Of a stretch of DNA of 64,000 nucleotides, positions 36,505 to 46,771 are shown piece by piece. The translations under genes were made by a program, and so were the position numbers. Source of the DNA: an uncultured Chthonomonas sp. (GTDB lineage: Bacteria > Armatimonadota > Chthonomonadetes > Chthonomonadales > Chthonomonadaceae). The DNA is taken from NCBI GenBank assembly GCA_903859705.1, contig CAIONQ010000020.1, positions 1-64,000 on the forward strand, given 5' to 3'. How positions within the stretch are numbered: position 1 is the first letter of the stretch; the number at the start of each line of letters is the position of its first letter. The notes under the pieces are model-generated. The model was given only the letters and a program-made list of their open reading frames with translations. It made no database searches and was not told where the DNA came from.

Positions 36505-39500
36505 ATGGCACTTTCGGACCTGCTGCGAATAGCCGACCGGCTCCCCGGATTTGACTCACTCCTATCCGATTTAACATCTAAGACCCCCGCAGCCATTGAA
36601 ATTGAGGGGCTTTCGGGCACAGCTCGGGCCTTTGCTCTTGGCCGCCTATACCAGAAAATGGAACAGCCGTTTCTGGTTATAACTCATCAGCAAGAGCAGG
36701 CGCAGCGTTTGGCCGATGATCTTGCTCGATTTGGGATTAGTGAAGAGCGTATTTCAATTTTGCCTCCCATTCAGAATGTGTTTCTGGATGGCGACATCTG
36801 CGATCACCGGATACTGGGTGAGCGCATAAGCGCACTGTGCGCCCTGAGCTCTGGCGAGCCAATTATCATAATCGGTTCGATGGAAGCAGCCCTCCAGCGA
36901 ACGGCCCCGGTGGCTCAGGTAGCAGGCGAAGCCTTTACTGTTTTTGCAGAAGAGATGTGGGATATCGATGACCTGGTGCGTCGCCTGGTTCTGCTTGGCT
37001 ACGATCACTCGACTACGGTAACCCGCCCCGGGGAGTTCTCCCGCCGTGGAGGCATTCTTGATGTATTCCCTGGCACTTCAGAAGACCCGGTTCGGATTGA
37101 GTTTTTTGGCGATGAAGTAGAAACCATTCGCCCTTTTGATATCTCTACACAACGCAGTACTGGCAAAAATGCAGAAGTATTGATTGCACCCGCTCGGGAA
37201 GTTCGCTTGCGGCCGGAAACTGCCGATTCAGCCACAGACGCAATACGGGCTGCATTTATAAAACGCCGGGGCGAACTCGTGGCCCAGGGCGATACCGAAG
37301 CACGCGCCGCACTGGAGCGATTGCACGCCCTTGCAGACAGAGCCATTACGCACATTTCACAGGGCGCAGCGTTTGACGGCATGGAGCAGTTTCTGCCGTA
37401 CCTTCTGCAAGAATCCGTATGCGCTCTGGATTACCTGCCCGAAAATGGTGTGCTTGTTCTGGACGAACTCAATCTGGCGCATGATCACCTTGCACATACA
37501 CTGGGCGAAGTACGGAAATCCCGAGAGAGGCAGTTTGAACGCGGTGATGCGCTGGATACGGGTTGCGCTTTGCTCGGGTTTGAAACCGTTATTAAGCATG
37601 TAGAGCGGCGCCCAACTCTGCTGCTTTCCTTAATAGCCCGATCTATCGGCGGGATAAACATAAAGCGGCATCAGCTAATTGCCTCCGCCTCCACTGGCGT
37701 GTACCGTGGCAGCCTGGTAACGCTTGCAGATGAGGTTGGCACCTGGCTTGCCAATGATTGCCGGGTGGTTTTTGCCAGCGATCAGCCGATACGTGTTCGA
37801 GAGATTTGTGCTGAGATAAAATTGCCCTTGCGTAAGCGCGAAGATCCGCTTGCGGCAGGCCCGGGATTGTATGTTACCGAGGGGCGGCTCCGTGCGGGAT
37901 TCTCTATCCCTGAAATGCGGCTGTATGTGCTTACGGATGCCGAGTTGTTTGGCACCGCTCGCCCGGTAGTTCCACGGCGCAAAGTGGCCGGTGGTGTGGC
38001 TATTTCTTCTGTATTGGACCTACGAGAGAACGATTTCGTTGTTCACATTCACCACGGTATTGGCCTTTATCGTGGCCTGATAAAGCGAAAAGTGGAGGGC
38101 AACGAGCGCGATTATCTGGTGGTTGAATACCAGGGTGGAGACCGACTATATGTACCTGCCGATCAGATAGACCGTGTTCAGCGCTATGTTGGCACTGAGG
38201 GTTCTCCGCCTGCCATCAACAAAATTGGTGGCACAGAGTGGCAGAAAACAACCAAGCGGGTTCGAGAGCAGGCTCGCGAGATGGCTGGCGACCTGATAAA
38301 GCTGTATGCAGCAAGGCATGCCGCATCGCGCCCAAGCTTCGGCCCGGATATGCCATGGCAGCACGAGATGGAAGATGCCTTCCCCTATCAGGAAACACGG
38401 GATCAGCTGCGCGCCATAAACGATGTAAAGGCAGATCTGGAATCTGCCCGCCCAATGGATCGACTTATCTGCGGCGATGTAGGCTTCGGCAAAACCGAGG
38501 TAGCCCTGCGTGCAGCATTCAAGGTGGTAACCTCTGGCAAACAGGTGGCCATTCTGTGCCCAACCACGGTATTGGCAGCACAGCACCACTCAACGTTTAC
38601 CGAGCGGCTTGCTGCCTACCCTATTCAAATAGAGCTCTTGAGCCGTTTCAGAAGCCGGCAAGAGCAGCAGCAAACCGTAGACCGATTAAAAACTGGTACG
38701 GTGGATATTGTGGTGGCCACGCACCGCCTGTTCAGCAAAGATGTGGATTTTGCGAATCTCGGGATGGTGATTGTAGACGAAGAGCAGCGCTTCGGTGTTG
38801 CCCACAAAGAGAAGCTGAAGCAGATGCGCAACCATGTGGATGTGCTGACGCTGAGCGCAACCCCCATTCCTCGAACGCTCTCCATGGCGCTATCTGGTTT
38901 GCGCGACATGAGCATTATTGAGGATCCGCCCGAAGGCCGAATTCCTGTACAGACCTATGTACAGGAGTACGACGATAATACGGTGCGCGATGCGCTAATG
39001 CGTGAGCTCGAGCGAGATGGGCAGATCTACTTTGTTCACAACCGGGTAGAGAGCATTTTCCATATCGCAAACCACTTGCAGAAGCTAGCACCGGAAGCAC
39101 GCATACTTGTAGGGCATGGCCAGATGTCTGAAACCGAGCTCGAAAAGGTGATGTTTGATTTCTATCACCACCTGGCCGACATTTTAGTGTGTACGACGAT
39201 TATTGAGAACGGCCTGGATGTATCCAACGCCAACACGATAATCATGGACAATGCAGATCACATGGGCCTCTCTCAGCTGTATCAGCTTCGAGGGCGCGTT
39301 GGCCGCTCCAGCAGGCAGGCGTATGCTTACCTTTTTTACCGCCGCAACAAACAGCTTACCGAGGTGGCGGATCAGCGGCTTGCCGCCATGCGTGAGTTTT
39401 CTGCATTGGGCAGCGGTTACAAAGTTGCCATGCGCGATCTTGAGATTCGGGGCGTGGGCAACCTACTTGGTGCGGAACAGCACGGCGCGATGATTGGCGT

Positions 39501-40053
39501 GGGATTCGACCTGTACTGTAAGCTTCTGGCACAGGCCGTGCAAGAGGTGCAGGGCCAGTTGGTAGAGGAAGATATCCTTCCGCCGGTAGACTTGCCGATA
39601 ACCGCTCATATTCCGCAGGATTACATACCCGGTGAAGCAGAGCGTATCTACTTCTACAAGCGTATGAGTATCGTACGTAGCAACGCCGATGTAGACAACC
39701 TACAGGCCGAGTTGGAAGATAGGTTTGGAGACCCACCAAAGCCAGTTTGGAATGCACTGAGCGTGCTGCGCTTGCGCCTCCGGTGCAAGGCATCTGGCGT
39801 TGCGGCTGTAAAAGCCGAGGGCCTTAATGTAAGTATTAAGTTCAGCCCCAGCGTGCGACTTACCGCAGACTCGGTGCAGCTACTGGCCTTTGCGTTCCGC
39901 AACCATCGGTTTACGCCAGATGGTGTGGTTGTGCCTCTGAAGGGCCCGAACGCAGCTGCACAGGTAGAAGAAGTGATCGACGTGCTGGAAAAGGCTTTTG
40001 CCGGAGATACTGGTAGGAGAGCTTCTCAAAAGGCACCTTCGCAGCGAAGGTAA
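36505..40053 (+). CDS. mfd: Transcription-repair coupling factor
   Basis: A 1182-residue protein of typical Mfd length (E. coli about 1148). The N-terminal UvrB-homology part has DHRILGERISALCAL, SRRGGILDVFPG and IEFFGDEVETIRPFD. The RNA polymerase interaction part carries LRENDFVVHIHHGIGLYRGL. The RecG-like translocase has Walker A GDVGFGKTEVALRAAF, DEEQRFGV (motif II), SATPIPRTL, and RGRVGRSSRQAYAYLFYR with the TRG motif beyond it. Mfd removes stalled RNA polymerase from damaged DNA and recruits UvrA, so it works with uvrB at 11620. GGAAG about 13 nt upstream of ATG is the likely ribosome site. A terminator-like hairpin precedes the gene. Confidence 0.97.
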   Translation: MALSDLLRIADRLPGFDSLLSDLTSKTPAAIEIEGLSGTARAFALGRLYQKMEQPFLVITHQQEQAQRLADDLARFGISEERISILPPIQNVFLDGDICDHRILGERISALCALSSGEPIIIIGSMEAALQRTAPVAQVAGEAFTVFAEEMWDIDDLVRRLVLLGYDHSTTVTRPGEFSRRGGILDVFPGTSEDPVRIEFFGDEVETIRPFDISTQRSTGKNAEVLIAPAREVRLRPETADSATDAIRAAFIKRRGELVAQGDTEARAALERLHALADRAITHISQGAAFDGMEQFLPYLLQESVCALDYLPENGVLVLDELNLAHDHLAHTLGEVRKSRERQFERGDALDTGCALLGFETVIKHVERRPTLLLSLIARSIGGINIKRHQLIASASTGVYRGSLVTLADEVGTWLANDCRVVFASDQPIRVREICAEIKLPLRKREDPLAAGPGLYVTEGRLRAGFSIPEMRLYVLTDAELFGTARPVVPRRKVAGGVAISSVLDLRENDFVVHIHHGIGLYRGLIKRKVEGNERDYLVVEYQGGDRLYVPADQIDRVQRYVGTEGSPPAINKIGGTEWQKTTKRVREQAREMAGDLIKLYAARHAASRPSFGPDMPWQHEMEDAFPYQETRDQLRAINDVKADLESARPMDRLICGDVGFGKTEVALRAAFKVVTSGKQVAILCPTTVLAAQHHSTFTERLAAYPIQIELLSRFRSRQEQQQTVDRLKTGTVDIVVATHRLFSKDVDFANLGMVIVDEEQRFGVAHKEKLKQMRNHVDVLTLSATPIPRTLSMALSGLRDMSIIEDPPEGRIPVQTYVQEYDDNTVRDALMRELERDGQIYFVHNRVESIFHIANHLQKLAPEARILVGHGQMSETELEKVMFDFYHHLADILVCTTIIENGLDVSNANTIIMDNADHMGLSQLYQLRGRVGRSSRQAYAYLFYRRNKQLTEVADQRLAAMREFSALGSGYKVAMRDLEIRGVGNLLGAEQHGAMIGVGFDLYCKLLAQAVQEVQGQLVEEDILPPVDLPITAHIPQDYIPGEAERIYFYKRMSIVRSNADVDNLQAELEDRFGDPPKPVWNALSVLRLRLRCKASGVAAVKAEGLNVSIKFSPSVRLTADSVQLLAFAFRNHRFTPDGVVVPLKGPNAAAQVEEVIDVLEKAFAGDTGRRASQKAPSQRR

Positions 40054-40343
40054 CGAACCTTGCTGCTCAATCGTTAGAGGTAGTAAAAGCGCAGGGAGAT
40101 TCGCCCCCACACGCTTATTCATTGCTCTCACCTGCGGTGCAACCGTTTGGCCTCAGGGTAGGGTAAAATAGCGTGTGCGATTCTGGCGCCCCTTCCAGCG
40201 CAGCTCAGCCTCCCACCAACCACCGGAGCGCGAGCACCTGTCTGCGGGACCCTCAACAGAGCCCACGCAGAGGCTCCGTACCGTATCAAACAGCTGACCA
40301 CAAGCTGATAACGTTACCACGAGAGAACGAGAGGATTTTACGG

Positions 40344-41357
40344 ATGGCGAAGACGACTGTCGAACGTCCTGTGGAGGATGATATTCAGAGCAAAGAGCTC
40401 CTTTCATCTTATCGCTTGATGCTGCTGATACGTCGCCTCGAGGAATCGGTTTACCGCAAATTCCACGAAGCGAAAATCGGTGGTTACCTCCATCGTTACG
40501 ACGGTATGGAGGCCCTGGTGGCCGGAATCATTCCGTTCCTTCAGATACCGGGCGACTATGTTTTAAGCACCTACCGCGACCACGCACATGCGCTGGCCTG
40601 CGGCACGTCTCCTCGGGCCGTTATGGCCGAGCTGATGGGCCGAGCCACCGGCTGCGCGGGCGGCAAGGGTGGCTCTATGCACCTTATCGACCCTGAGAAT
40701 GGCTTCCTTGGCGGCGACGGAATCGTTGGCGGCCCAGTACCCATTTCGCTAGGCGTTGGATATGCCCTAAAATATAGGGGCAATGGCAACGTATGCGTGG
40801 TGTACTTCGGCGATGGAGCTATGAACCAGGGAGGCGTGCATGAGGCGATGAATATGATTGGCCTCTACCGCCTTCCTGTTTTGTTTATTCTTGAGAATAA
40901 CAAGTACGCCATGGGCACCTCCGTAGAGCGCTCCACCGGCCAAACAGATTTTGTCCTCAAGGCAAAAGCTCATGGCATCGATGGTGAGCATGTTGACGGC
41001 ATGGATCTGCTGAAAGTACGCGATGTAGCCGGGCGTGCCATCAAGAAGATGCGCGAAACCTGCGAACCCTACTTCCTCGAGATGAGCTGCTACCGCTATG
41101 TTGGCCACGGAATCGGCGACGACAACACGAAAGCATGGACCACCTATCGCACAGAGGATGAAGTGGCCCAATGGCGCGAGCGCGATCCCCTGCTGCGAAC
41201 CGGAGACTATCTGGAGGCGCGGGGTATTCTCACACCGGAACTGATCGAGAAGTTCGAGGCCGAGATTGCCGCAGAGGTGGAAGATGCCATCGAATTTGCG
41301 GAAGCAAGTGCAGAGCCCCCTCTCGACAGCCTGTACGAGAACGTGTACTCCAAATAA
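40344..41357 (+). CDS. pdhA: Pyruvate (or acetoin) dehydrogenase E1 component, alpha subunit
   Basis: A 337-residue thiamine diphosphate enzyme subunit. ATG 40344 follows GAGAGGA. The diphosphate-binding motif GDGAMNQGGVHEAMNMIG runs into ENN, the classic GDG-to-NN spacing. GGYLHRYDGMEA, TYRDHAHAL and GGKGGSMHL are typical of E1 alpha, as is the regulatory-loop region YRYVGHG. With the beta subunit it decarboxylates pyruvate and passes the acetyl group to E2. Acetoin dehydrogenase AcoA is very similar and remains possible. E1 beta starts 51 nt downstream and E2 follows, so this is the first gene of a three-gene operon. Confidence 0.92.
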   Translation: MAKTTVERPVEDDIQSKELLSSYRLMLLIRRLEESVYRKFHEAKIGGYLHRYDGMEALVAGIIPFLQIPGDYVLSTYRDHAHALACGTSPRAVMAELMGRATGCAGGKGGSMHLIDPENGFLGGDGIVGGPVPISLGVGYALKYRGNGNVCVVYFGDGAMNQGGVHEAMNMIGLYRLPVLFILENNKYAMGTSVERSTGQTDFVLKAKAHGIDGEHVDGMDLLKVRDVAGRAIKKMRETCEPYFLEMSCYRYVGHGIGDDNTKAWTTYRTEDEVAQWRERDPLLRTGDYLEARGILTPELIEKFEAEIAAEVEDAIEFAEASAEPPLDSLYENVYSK

Positions 41358-41408
41358 CTGACAAATACGGCAGCTTTTTGAATTAGTTTGCCTGGAGATT
41401 AGATTTCA

Positions 41409-42386
41409 ATGGCGACAATGCGATATCAGCAGGCGCTGCGCCTTGCCATGACTGAAGAAATGGAGCGCGACCCTAACGTCTTCCTTTGCGGCGAAGAGGT
41501 TGGTCAGTACCAGGGTACCTACCGCGTATCCGAGGGTATGCTTCAGAAATTCGGCCCCAAGCGCGTGGTAGATACCCCTATTAGCGAAATCGGCATCGCC
41601 GGTTTGGCCACAGGAGCCGCAATGGTGGGCCTGCGCCCAATCGCGGAGTTTATGACGTGGTCGTTCGCACTGGAAGCAATGGATCAGCTGGTGAACCATG
41701 CAGCCAAAATCACGTACATGTCTGGCGGGCGCATTCAGTGCCCGGTAGTATTCCGTGGCCCGGCAGGTGTTGGCACGCAACTTTCCGCACAGCACTCCCA
41801 GAGCATGGAATCCTGGTATGCCCACACACCTGGTTTTAAGGTGGTTATGCCGGCATTCCCAGACGATGCAAAAGGATTGCTGAAAACGGCTATCCGTGAG
41901 AACAACCCGATCATCTTTATGGAGCACGCTGGCCTGTATGGCCTGCAGGGCGAAGTACCGGAAGATCCGGATTTCACTGTTCCATTTGGAGTGGCGGCTG
42001 TTCGCCGCGTTGGCACCGATATTACACTGGTATCCTACTCGCGCGGTGTGCACCTGTGCCTCAAGGCTGCCGATGTGCTGGCCAAAGAGGGAATTGAGTG
42101 CGAGGTTATAGACCTGCGTACGTTGGTTCCGCTGGATATGGAAACGGTTGTTACATCTGTACGCAAAACACACCATGCGGTGGTTGCACAGGAAGAGTGG
42201 AAGAACGTAAGCTTCGGTTCCGAACTCTCCGCACGCATCCATGAAATGGCATTTGACGACCTGGACGCACCCGTTGGGCGTGTCGGTGGCGCAGATGTAC
42301 CGATGCCCTACGCCAAGAACCTTGAGCGCGCCGCGATCCCGACCGAGAACGACGTAATCGCAGCGGTACGGCGAGCGCTGGCATAG
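41409..42386 (+). CDS. pdhB: Pyruvate (or acetoin) dehydrogenase E1 component, beta subunit
   Basis: A 325-residue partner of E1 alpha. GGAG lies upstream of ATG. Family blocks are GEEVGQYQGTYRVSEGML, DTPISEIGIAGLATGAAMVGLRPIAEFM, NHAAKITYMSGG and EDPDFTVPFG; the C-terminal half has VIDLRTLVPLDMETV and EEWKNVSFGSEL. The beta subunit completes the thiamine site and binds E2. It lies 51 nt after pdhA and 16 nt before the E2 gene. The sequence looks intact. Confidence 0.93.
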   Translation: MATMRYQQALRLAMTEEMERDPNVFLCGEEVGQYQGTYRVSEGMLQKFGPKRVVDTPISEIGIAGLATGAAMVGLRPIAEFMTWSFALEAMDQLVNHAAKITYMSGGRIQCPVVFRGPAGVGTQLSAQHSQSMESWYAHTPGFKVVMPAFPDDAKGLLKTAIRENNPIIFMEHAGLYGLQGEVPEDPDFTVPFGVAAVRRVGTDITLVSYSRGVHLCLKAADVLAKEGIECEVIDLRTLVPLDMETVVTSVRKTHHAVVAQEEWKNVSFGSELSARIHEMAFDDLDAPVGRVGGADVPMPYAKNLERAAIPTENDVIAAVRRALA

Positions 42387-42402
42387 ATTTAGGAGTTGTT
42401 GA

Positions 42403-43662
42403 ATGGCAGACGTCCGAATGCCCAAAATGGGCGACGGTATGGAAGAGGGCCGGATCAATGCGTGGCTGAAACGGGAAGGCGATATGGTTACCGCCGGCGA
42501 CGTTATCGCAGAGATCGAAACCGATAAAGCCAGCGTTGAGATCACCGCATACGATACAGGTATGCTCACCAAGATCCTGATTCCCGAAGGTGGAACCGTT
42601 CCTGTTGGTGAGATCATTGCTCAGATTGGCGGCGCAGGCAAAGCAGCAGCGCCAGCTGCAGCCGTTGCGGCCCCCGCGGCTGCGGTAGCACCTGCAGCTG
42701 CCCAGGCTGTGGCAGCCCCTGTTGCGGCACATATGGCTGCACCGGGTGAGCGTGTGAAGGCTTCGCCGCTGGCACGCCGCATCGCAACCGAATTGGGAAT
42801 AGACCTCAGCACCGTAATTGGCACTGGCCCTGGTGGGCGCATTGTTGAGCGCGATGTTAAGGACCTTACCCCGGGCACAGCTTCTGTATCGGCAGCTCCG
42901 GTTGCCGTGGAAGCACCCGCAGCGGTGCCATCTGCGCCTGCGCCTGTGGCCGGTGCTCCCATTCCGGATACCGCCCCAACCGAGATTAAACCAAGCCGCA
43001 TGCGTGAGGCCATCGCGAAACGCGTGGTGACCAGCAAGCAAACTGTTCCACACTTCTATGTAACTATGAAGGTGGGTATGGATAAGGCGCTTACAGTACT
43101 TAAAGAGCTGAATGCTGATACGCCAGAGAGCAAGATTACAGTGAACGACCTGATTGTGAAGGCGTGCGCTGCTTCGCTTAAACTGGTGCCAGAAGTGAAC
43201 TCTTGCTGGACAGCAGAAGGCACCATTCGCCGCTACTCAGATGCACACATAGGTGTTGCAGTTGGAATTGATGAGGGCCTCATCATTCCTGTAATCCGCC
43301 ACTGCGAATCCAAAACGCTTCGGCAGATATCGGTTGATGCTCGTGGACTCATTAAGAAGGCGCGCACCAATCAGCTGAAACCGGAAGAGTATCAGGGAGG
43401 AACGTTTACCGTTTCTAACCTGGGGATGATGGGCGTAGATGAGTTTATCGCCATCATCAATCCGCCGGAGGCTGCCATTCTTGCAATTGGCGGAATTGTT
43501 CGCGAACCGGTTGTACTGGATGGCTCCGATCAGATTGTGATCCGCTCTAACATGAAGATCACTATCTCGGCAGATCACCGCCTGTTGGATGGCGTATCGG
43601 CCGCCAAGTTTGTTCAGGAAGTTAAGAAGGCGCTGGAGGCTCCATACTCCCTGCTTTCGTAA
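42403..43662 (+). CDS. pdhC: Dihydrolipoamide acetyltransferase, E2 of the pyruvate dehydrogenase complex
   Basis: A 419-residue protein. Residues 1-76 are a lipoyl domain with the lipoylated lysine K42 in ETDKASVEI. An alanine/proline-rich hinge follows (about 78-112). Residues 115-155 are the peripheral subunit-binding domain (ASPLARRIATELGIDL). After a second alanine/proline linker comes the catalytic domain from about 195, ending with DHRLLDG (H392, D396), the CoA acetyltransferase active site. It moves the acetyl group to CoA in the cytoplasm. The E3 dehydrogenase gene is not next to it and must lie elsewhere. A strong terminator ends the operon. Confidence 0.94.
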   Translation: MADVRMPKMGDGMEEGRINAWLKREGDMVTAGDVIAEIETDKASVEITAYDTGMLTKILIPEGGTVPVGEIIAQIGGAGKAAAPAAAVAAPAAAVAPAAAQAVAAPVAAHMAAPGERVKASPLARRIATELGIDLSTVIGTGPGGRIVERDVKDLTPGTASVSAAPVAVEAPAAVPSAPAPVAGAPIPDTAPTEIKPSRMREAIAKRVVTSKQTVPHFYVTMKVGMDKALTVLKELNADTPESKITVNDLIVKACAASLKLVPEVNSCWTAEGTIRRYSDAHIGVAVGIDEGLIIPVIRHCESKTLRQISVDARGLIKKARTNQLKPEEYQGGTFTVSNLGMMGVDEFIAIINPPEAAILAIGGIVREPVVLDGSDQIVIRSNMKITISADHRLLDGVSAAKFVQEVKKALEAPYSLLS

Positions 43663-43681
43663 CTCTGCAAATAACTAACAG

Positions 43682-43724
43682 AATGGCCGCAGATCTGCTG
43701 AAGATCTGCGGCCATTTTGTTTTA
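43682..43724 (+). terminator. Rho-independent terminator of the pyruvate dehydrogenase operon
   Basis: A long inverted repeat with arms built on AATGGCCGCAGATCT and AGATCTGCGGCCATT, a short loop, and a TTTGTTTTA tail, 20 nt after the E2 stop. It also sits between this operon and the convergent GH51 gene. Confidence 0.85.
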
Positions 43725-43732
43725 TTGCATGG

Positions 43733-46105
43733 CTATTTGTGGGAGATATGGAACCGAACCACACGAACAGACCATGCCGGGCAGCGGAGCAAGTAACGTG
43801 CACCCGATACGGTTTCGGCGCTGAATACTGGCCGAATCCGCTCTGGTTCATCAAAACTGTTTGCAGCATCTGGTTCCCCTGCATTGCGAGTATCTGCCAG
43901 CAGCCAGGTATCAACTGTTTTGCTCAATTTGTACACCGAGAGATCCAGAGGGCGATTCACGGCAAGCCCACTGCTGTTTACTGCAAATACCGTCAGGGTT
44001 TTACCATCGGCGGAAAGGGTTGCGCTAATATCCGGAAGCAAATCCGGGGGCAATTCTGATGTGAGTTTTAGCGGTATGGTTCCGGCAAGCGTGCTGTAAA
44101 GCTGCTGCAGGTAGTAGGTTGGCGTTTTGAACAGGCGAAACCTATCCGTTTGTATAATGCCGGAGCAGAAGCTGTTTGTAAGATTAGACCGGTTAGCAAT
44201 CTCAACCAGATCGGAATTTCTGTGCATCAGGTTATGGTAGCGGGCGCAGTACAGAGCGTTCTCCAGGGTCCAGAGCATTGCGCGTCCAGGGCCCGCATCC
44301 CCTGCGGTGGTATTCCACTCGGTTACTGCCACCTTAATATTACGGCCATGCGAGTGCTCTTTGACCATTGCCCGCACAGCGTTCAGCTCGGCAGCCGTTC
44401 CACTGAGGTCCGCCACATCATACTGATGTGGGCATGTGTAATCCAGATAGCCGGAACCGCTTTCGATAACACCTGCGGTTGGGAAACTGGAGAGAATTTT
44501 TATCGTAGGATCTGTGGCACGCATCGCCTGGCAAAATGCAGCCAGACCACTTTCGTATGCTTCACCAGCACGCTCATTACCTACCTGCCAGTACTTTACA
44601 TGGTAAGGAGCGGGATGCCCGTTTCGTGCCCTTAGCCCACCCATGACGCTATTTATCGGGCCGTTGAAGTACTCAACCTCTGCCGCGGCCTCTGCTGGCG
44701 TACTGTGCTCAAACCGAATGCAGATTAACGGTTCGGCATGCACGATTCCGCAAAGCTGAATAATCTCTTCCAGCCCCGCAGCCGCTGGCTGGACTCCACC
44801 CCATGCCGAAAAAGGCATCCGCTTATCGGAATCTCCAACAGCATCTCTCCACTTAAAGTCGCCAAGATTTGCATCGTCGAGCGTGCTGCCACCATAGCGG
44901 ATAATGCCCGGCTTTAGCTCCACAAGCGCCTTCACCACATCGGCCCGCCAGCCCTTGACATTATCAGATGGCATCAGCGACGCATTATCCAACCACAGTG
45001 AGCCCGGCCCGCGAAACTGTATCGATAAAACACAGTCTTGAGCCGTGCGGGCGGGATTGAGCACAGCAGTAAGTGGCTTCCAGCTGGCTTCTGAGTGCAT
45101 AACTGCGCTTGCAATCTGCTCGCCACGCCAGGTTAGGGTTACCTTCACCTCACCGTTAAACCCTGCGTGCTTCATAAAGCATCGGAAACGGCAAGGAATT
45201 CCCTGCTGCACGGTGATTCCTGCCTGGGCAATCCCCACGGTACAGGGAGCACCAGGCTTACCTGTTATTCTCTTCGAAACCTTGCCACTAATCTTTGTGG
45301 TGGCATCGGCAGCAAACTCGCCCCTATTGGTTGCTCCCATGGGATACCAGGGCTTCTCTTGAAAATCCGTTTCTTTAAGGTAAACAAACTTGTAAGGTGT
45401 AAGCCCTTCAAAGCTGCCATCGTACAGCTTTTCGGCCCACATCCCCGGTACAAGCGTACACAGATGCTCGATAAACTGGCCATATTGAAATGGGTTGATG
45501 GGCTGAGAGTGGATCGGCTGCGGAAGCACACGCACAACGGGAAGAGGAGCAGAAGTGGGCACCGCCTCCAGCTTAATGGCATCGAACCACACGGTACCGG
45601 TGCCTTTGCCAAAGCCTGTATAGAAAGCGCAAATGCGCACGCGGCCATCTGCCGGGCTTGTAAACGGCAAACGAATCTGCTGCCAATCCGCGGTGCCCGT
45701 ATGGCTCTCACCGGCGGCAATAATGCCGGTACCGCGCGGGCGCTGCACCTGAAAAGTGCCCGCTACTGGCGCGCCATGTGGGTTCAGATGATCGGTACGC
45801 ACCCAGCCAGACAGGGTATATAGCCTGTTTGGCAGCAGTGATAACTCCTGCCCAATAGCTGTATCCGATGGCTCTGAACTTGCAATTCTAACCGAGGCGC
45901 TGCCTTCGTGGTGAATAGCAATGTCTCGCATGATTTCGGGATTTGCACCGTATACTGAAACTTCCCACCCCTCTGCAGCCTGATCTTGCTCAAACCCGGC
46001 ATTCTGCAGGGCAGCAGTTTGAGCCATGGATATGGCAGGTAAGAGAAACAGTGCCGCAGTGAGTGCAATGGCAGCAGCAATCTGTTGAAATCGGTGGCAA
46101 TTCAT
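43733..46105 (-). CDS. Secreted GH51 alpha-L-arabinofuranosidase
   Basis: A 790-residue enzyme. ATG 46105 opens a signal peptide (HRFQQIAAAIALTAALFLLPAIS, cleavage near MAQ) with AGGAG upstream; an in-frame ATG 156 nt earlier would bury it. Residues about 35-180 are a CBM4/9-like sandwich. The catalytic region starts with NPFQYGQFIEHLCTLVPGMWAEKLYDGSFE and has E511 in WQVGNE (acid/base) and E596 in VAVTEW (nucleophile), as in GH51. It would remove arabinose side groups from arabinoxylan or arabinan outside the cell. It adds to the carbohydrate-active genes at 8497 and 16187. Confidence 0.88.
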   Translation of the reverse strand: MNCHRFQQIAAAIALTAALFLLPAISMAQTAALQNAGFEQDQAAEGWEVSVYGANPEIMRDIAIHHEGSASVRIASSEPSDTAIGQELSLLPNRLYTLSGWVRTDHLNPHGAPVAGTFQVQRPRGTGIIAAGESHTGTADWQQIRLPFTSPADGRVRICAFYTGFGKGTGTVWFDAIKLEAVPTSAPLPVVRVLPQPIHSQPINPFQYGQFIEHLCTLVPGMWAEKLYDGSFEGLTPYKFVYLKETDFQEKPWYPMGATNRGEFAADATTKISGKVSKRITGKPGAPCTVGIAQAGITVQQGIPCRFRCFMKHAGFNGEVKVTLTWRGEQIASAVMHSEASWKPLTAVLNPARTAQDCVLSIQFRGPGSLWLDNASLMPSDNVKGWRADVVKALVELKPGIIRYGGSTLDDANLGDFKWRDAVGDSDKRMPFSAWGGVQPAAAGLEEIIQLCGIVHAEPLICIRFEHSTPAEAAAEVEYFNGPINSVMGGLRARNGHPAPYHVKYWQVGNERAGEAYESGLAAFCQAMRATDPTIKILSSFPTAGVIESGSGYLDYTCPHQYDVADLSGTAAELNAVRAMVKEHSHGRNIKVAVTEWNTTAGDAGPGRAMLWTLENALYCARYHNLMHRNSDLVEIANRSNLTNSFCSGIIQTDRFRLFKTPTYYLQQLYSTLAGTIPLKLTSELPPDLLPDISATLSADGKTLTVFAVNSSGLAVNRPLDLSVYKLSKTVDTWLLADTRNAGEPDAANSFDEPERIRPVFSAETVSGARYLLRCPAWSVRVVRFHISHK

Positions 46106-46279
46106 CGTAAGAATCACTCCTGGTTCGCACGGGAAACGAGAACGGTGCACAACTCGGTATTCCGGCCACTTCCACAGTGCGAGGAGGGGTTCCTGCGCTG
46201 CCAGGATTGCTGGTTGATATGATAAACTGAAATATGGACCAGGATTATGAGCCCGCAGCATGAGGGGAAAGCATTAGCG

Positions 46280-46624
46280 ATGGAAACCAATGCGTTGAAC
46301 TTTTTTCACATAGTATCCGAGCAGAACTGGGAGGCAGCGCGTTTGGCAGGCGAATACCGAGCTGCAACTCTTGATACCGAAGGGTTTATGCACTGCTCTT
46401 ACGCCCGCCAGCTGGTGGCAACCGCACACAGATACTACCCGGAGCCAGGTGGGTACCTTGTGCTTACTATCGCACCAGACCGAGTTACTTCCGAAATAAA
46501 GTTTGAGTTGGCAAGTATAGGGGAACTGTTTCCGCATATCTACGGACCGCTGAACCTAGCGGCGGTGGTAAGGGTTGAGGCCCTCAGCGAGGCACTTAAT
46601 CGCCTGAATGCGGAGACAGCTTGA
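46280..46624 (+). CDS. DUF952 family protein
   Basis: A 114-residue protein. ATG 46280 is preceded by GGGGAAAG; an earlier in-frame ATG at 46247 is possible. Family features are FFHIVSEQNWEAARLAGEYRA, EGFMHCSYARQL and the highly conserved FPHIYGPLNLAAVV. The fold resembles glutathione S-transferase-like/ADP-ribosyl-related small domains according to the family's naming, but no activity is established. The gene is divergent from the GH51 gene and stands alone. Confidence 0.85.
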   Translation: METNALNFFHIVSEQNWEAARLAGEYRAATLDTEGFMHCSYARQLVATAHRYYPEPGGYLVLTIAPDRVTSEIKFELASIGELFPHIYGPLNLAAVVRVEALSEALNRLNAETA

Positions 46625-46771
46625 ACTACAACTGCCCGGGTATCGTAACGGGTGTACACGGCCAGAGCTTGGAACATAGAAAAATCAACGTAAATACACC
46701 ACAACAAACTTATGCCCCGCAGGCAGCTACACAGTTTTTCTGCGCTGCCAGCGGAGCTGCATTTTAGAGGG

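Noticed and set aside
41406-42617. 403-codon minus-strand ORF over the E1 beta and E2 genes
   Set aside because: It is antisense to two clear enzymes and has no recognisable motif.
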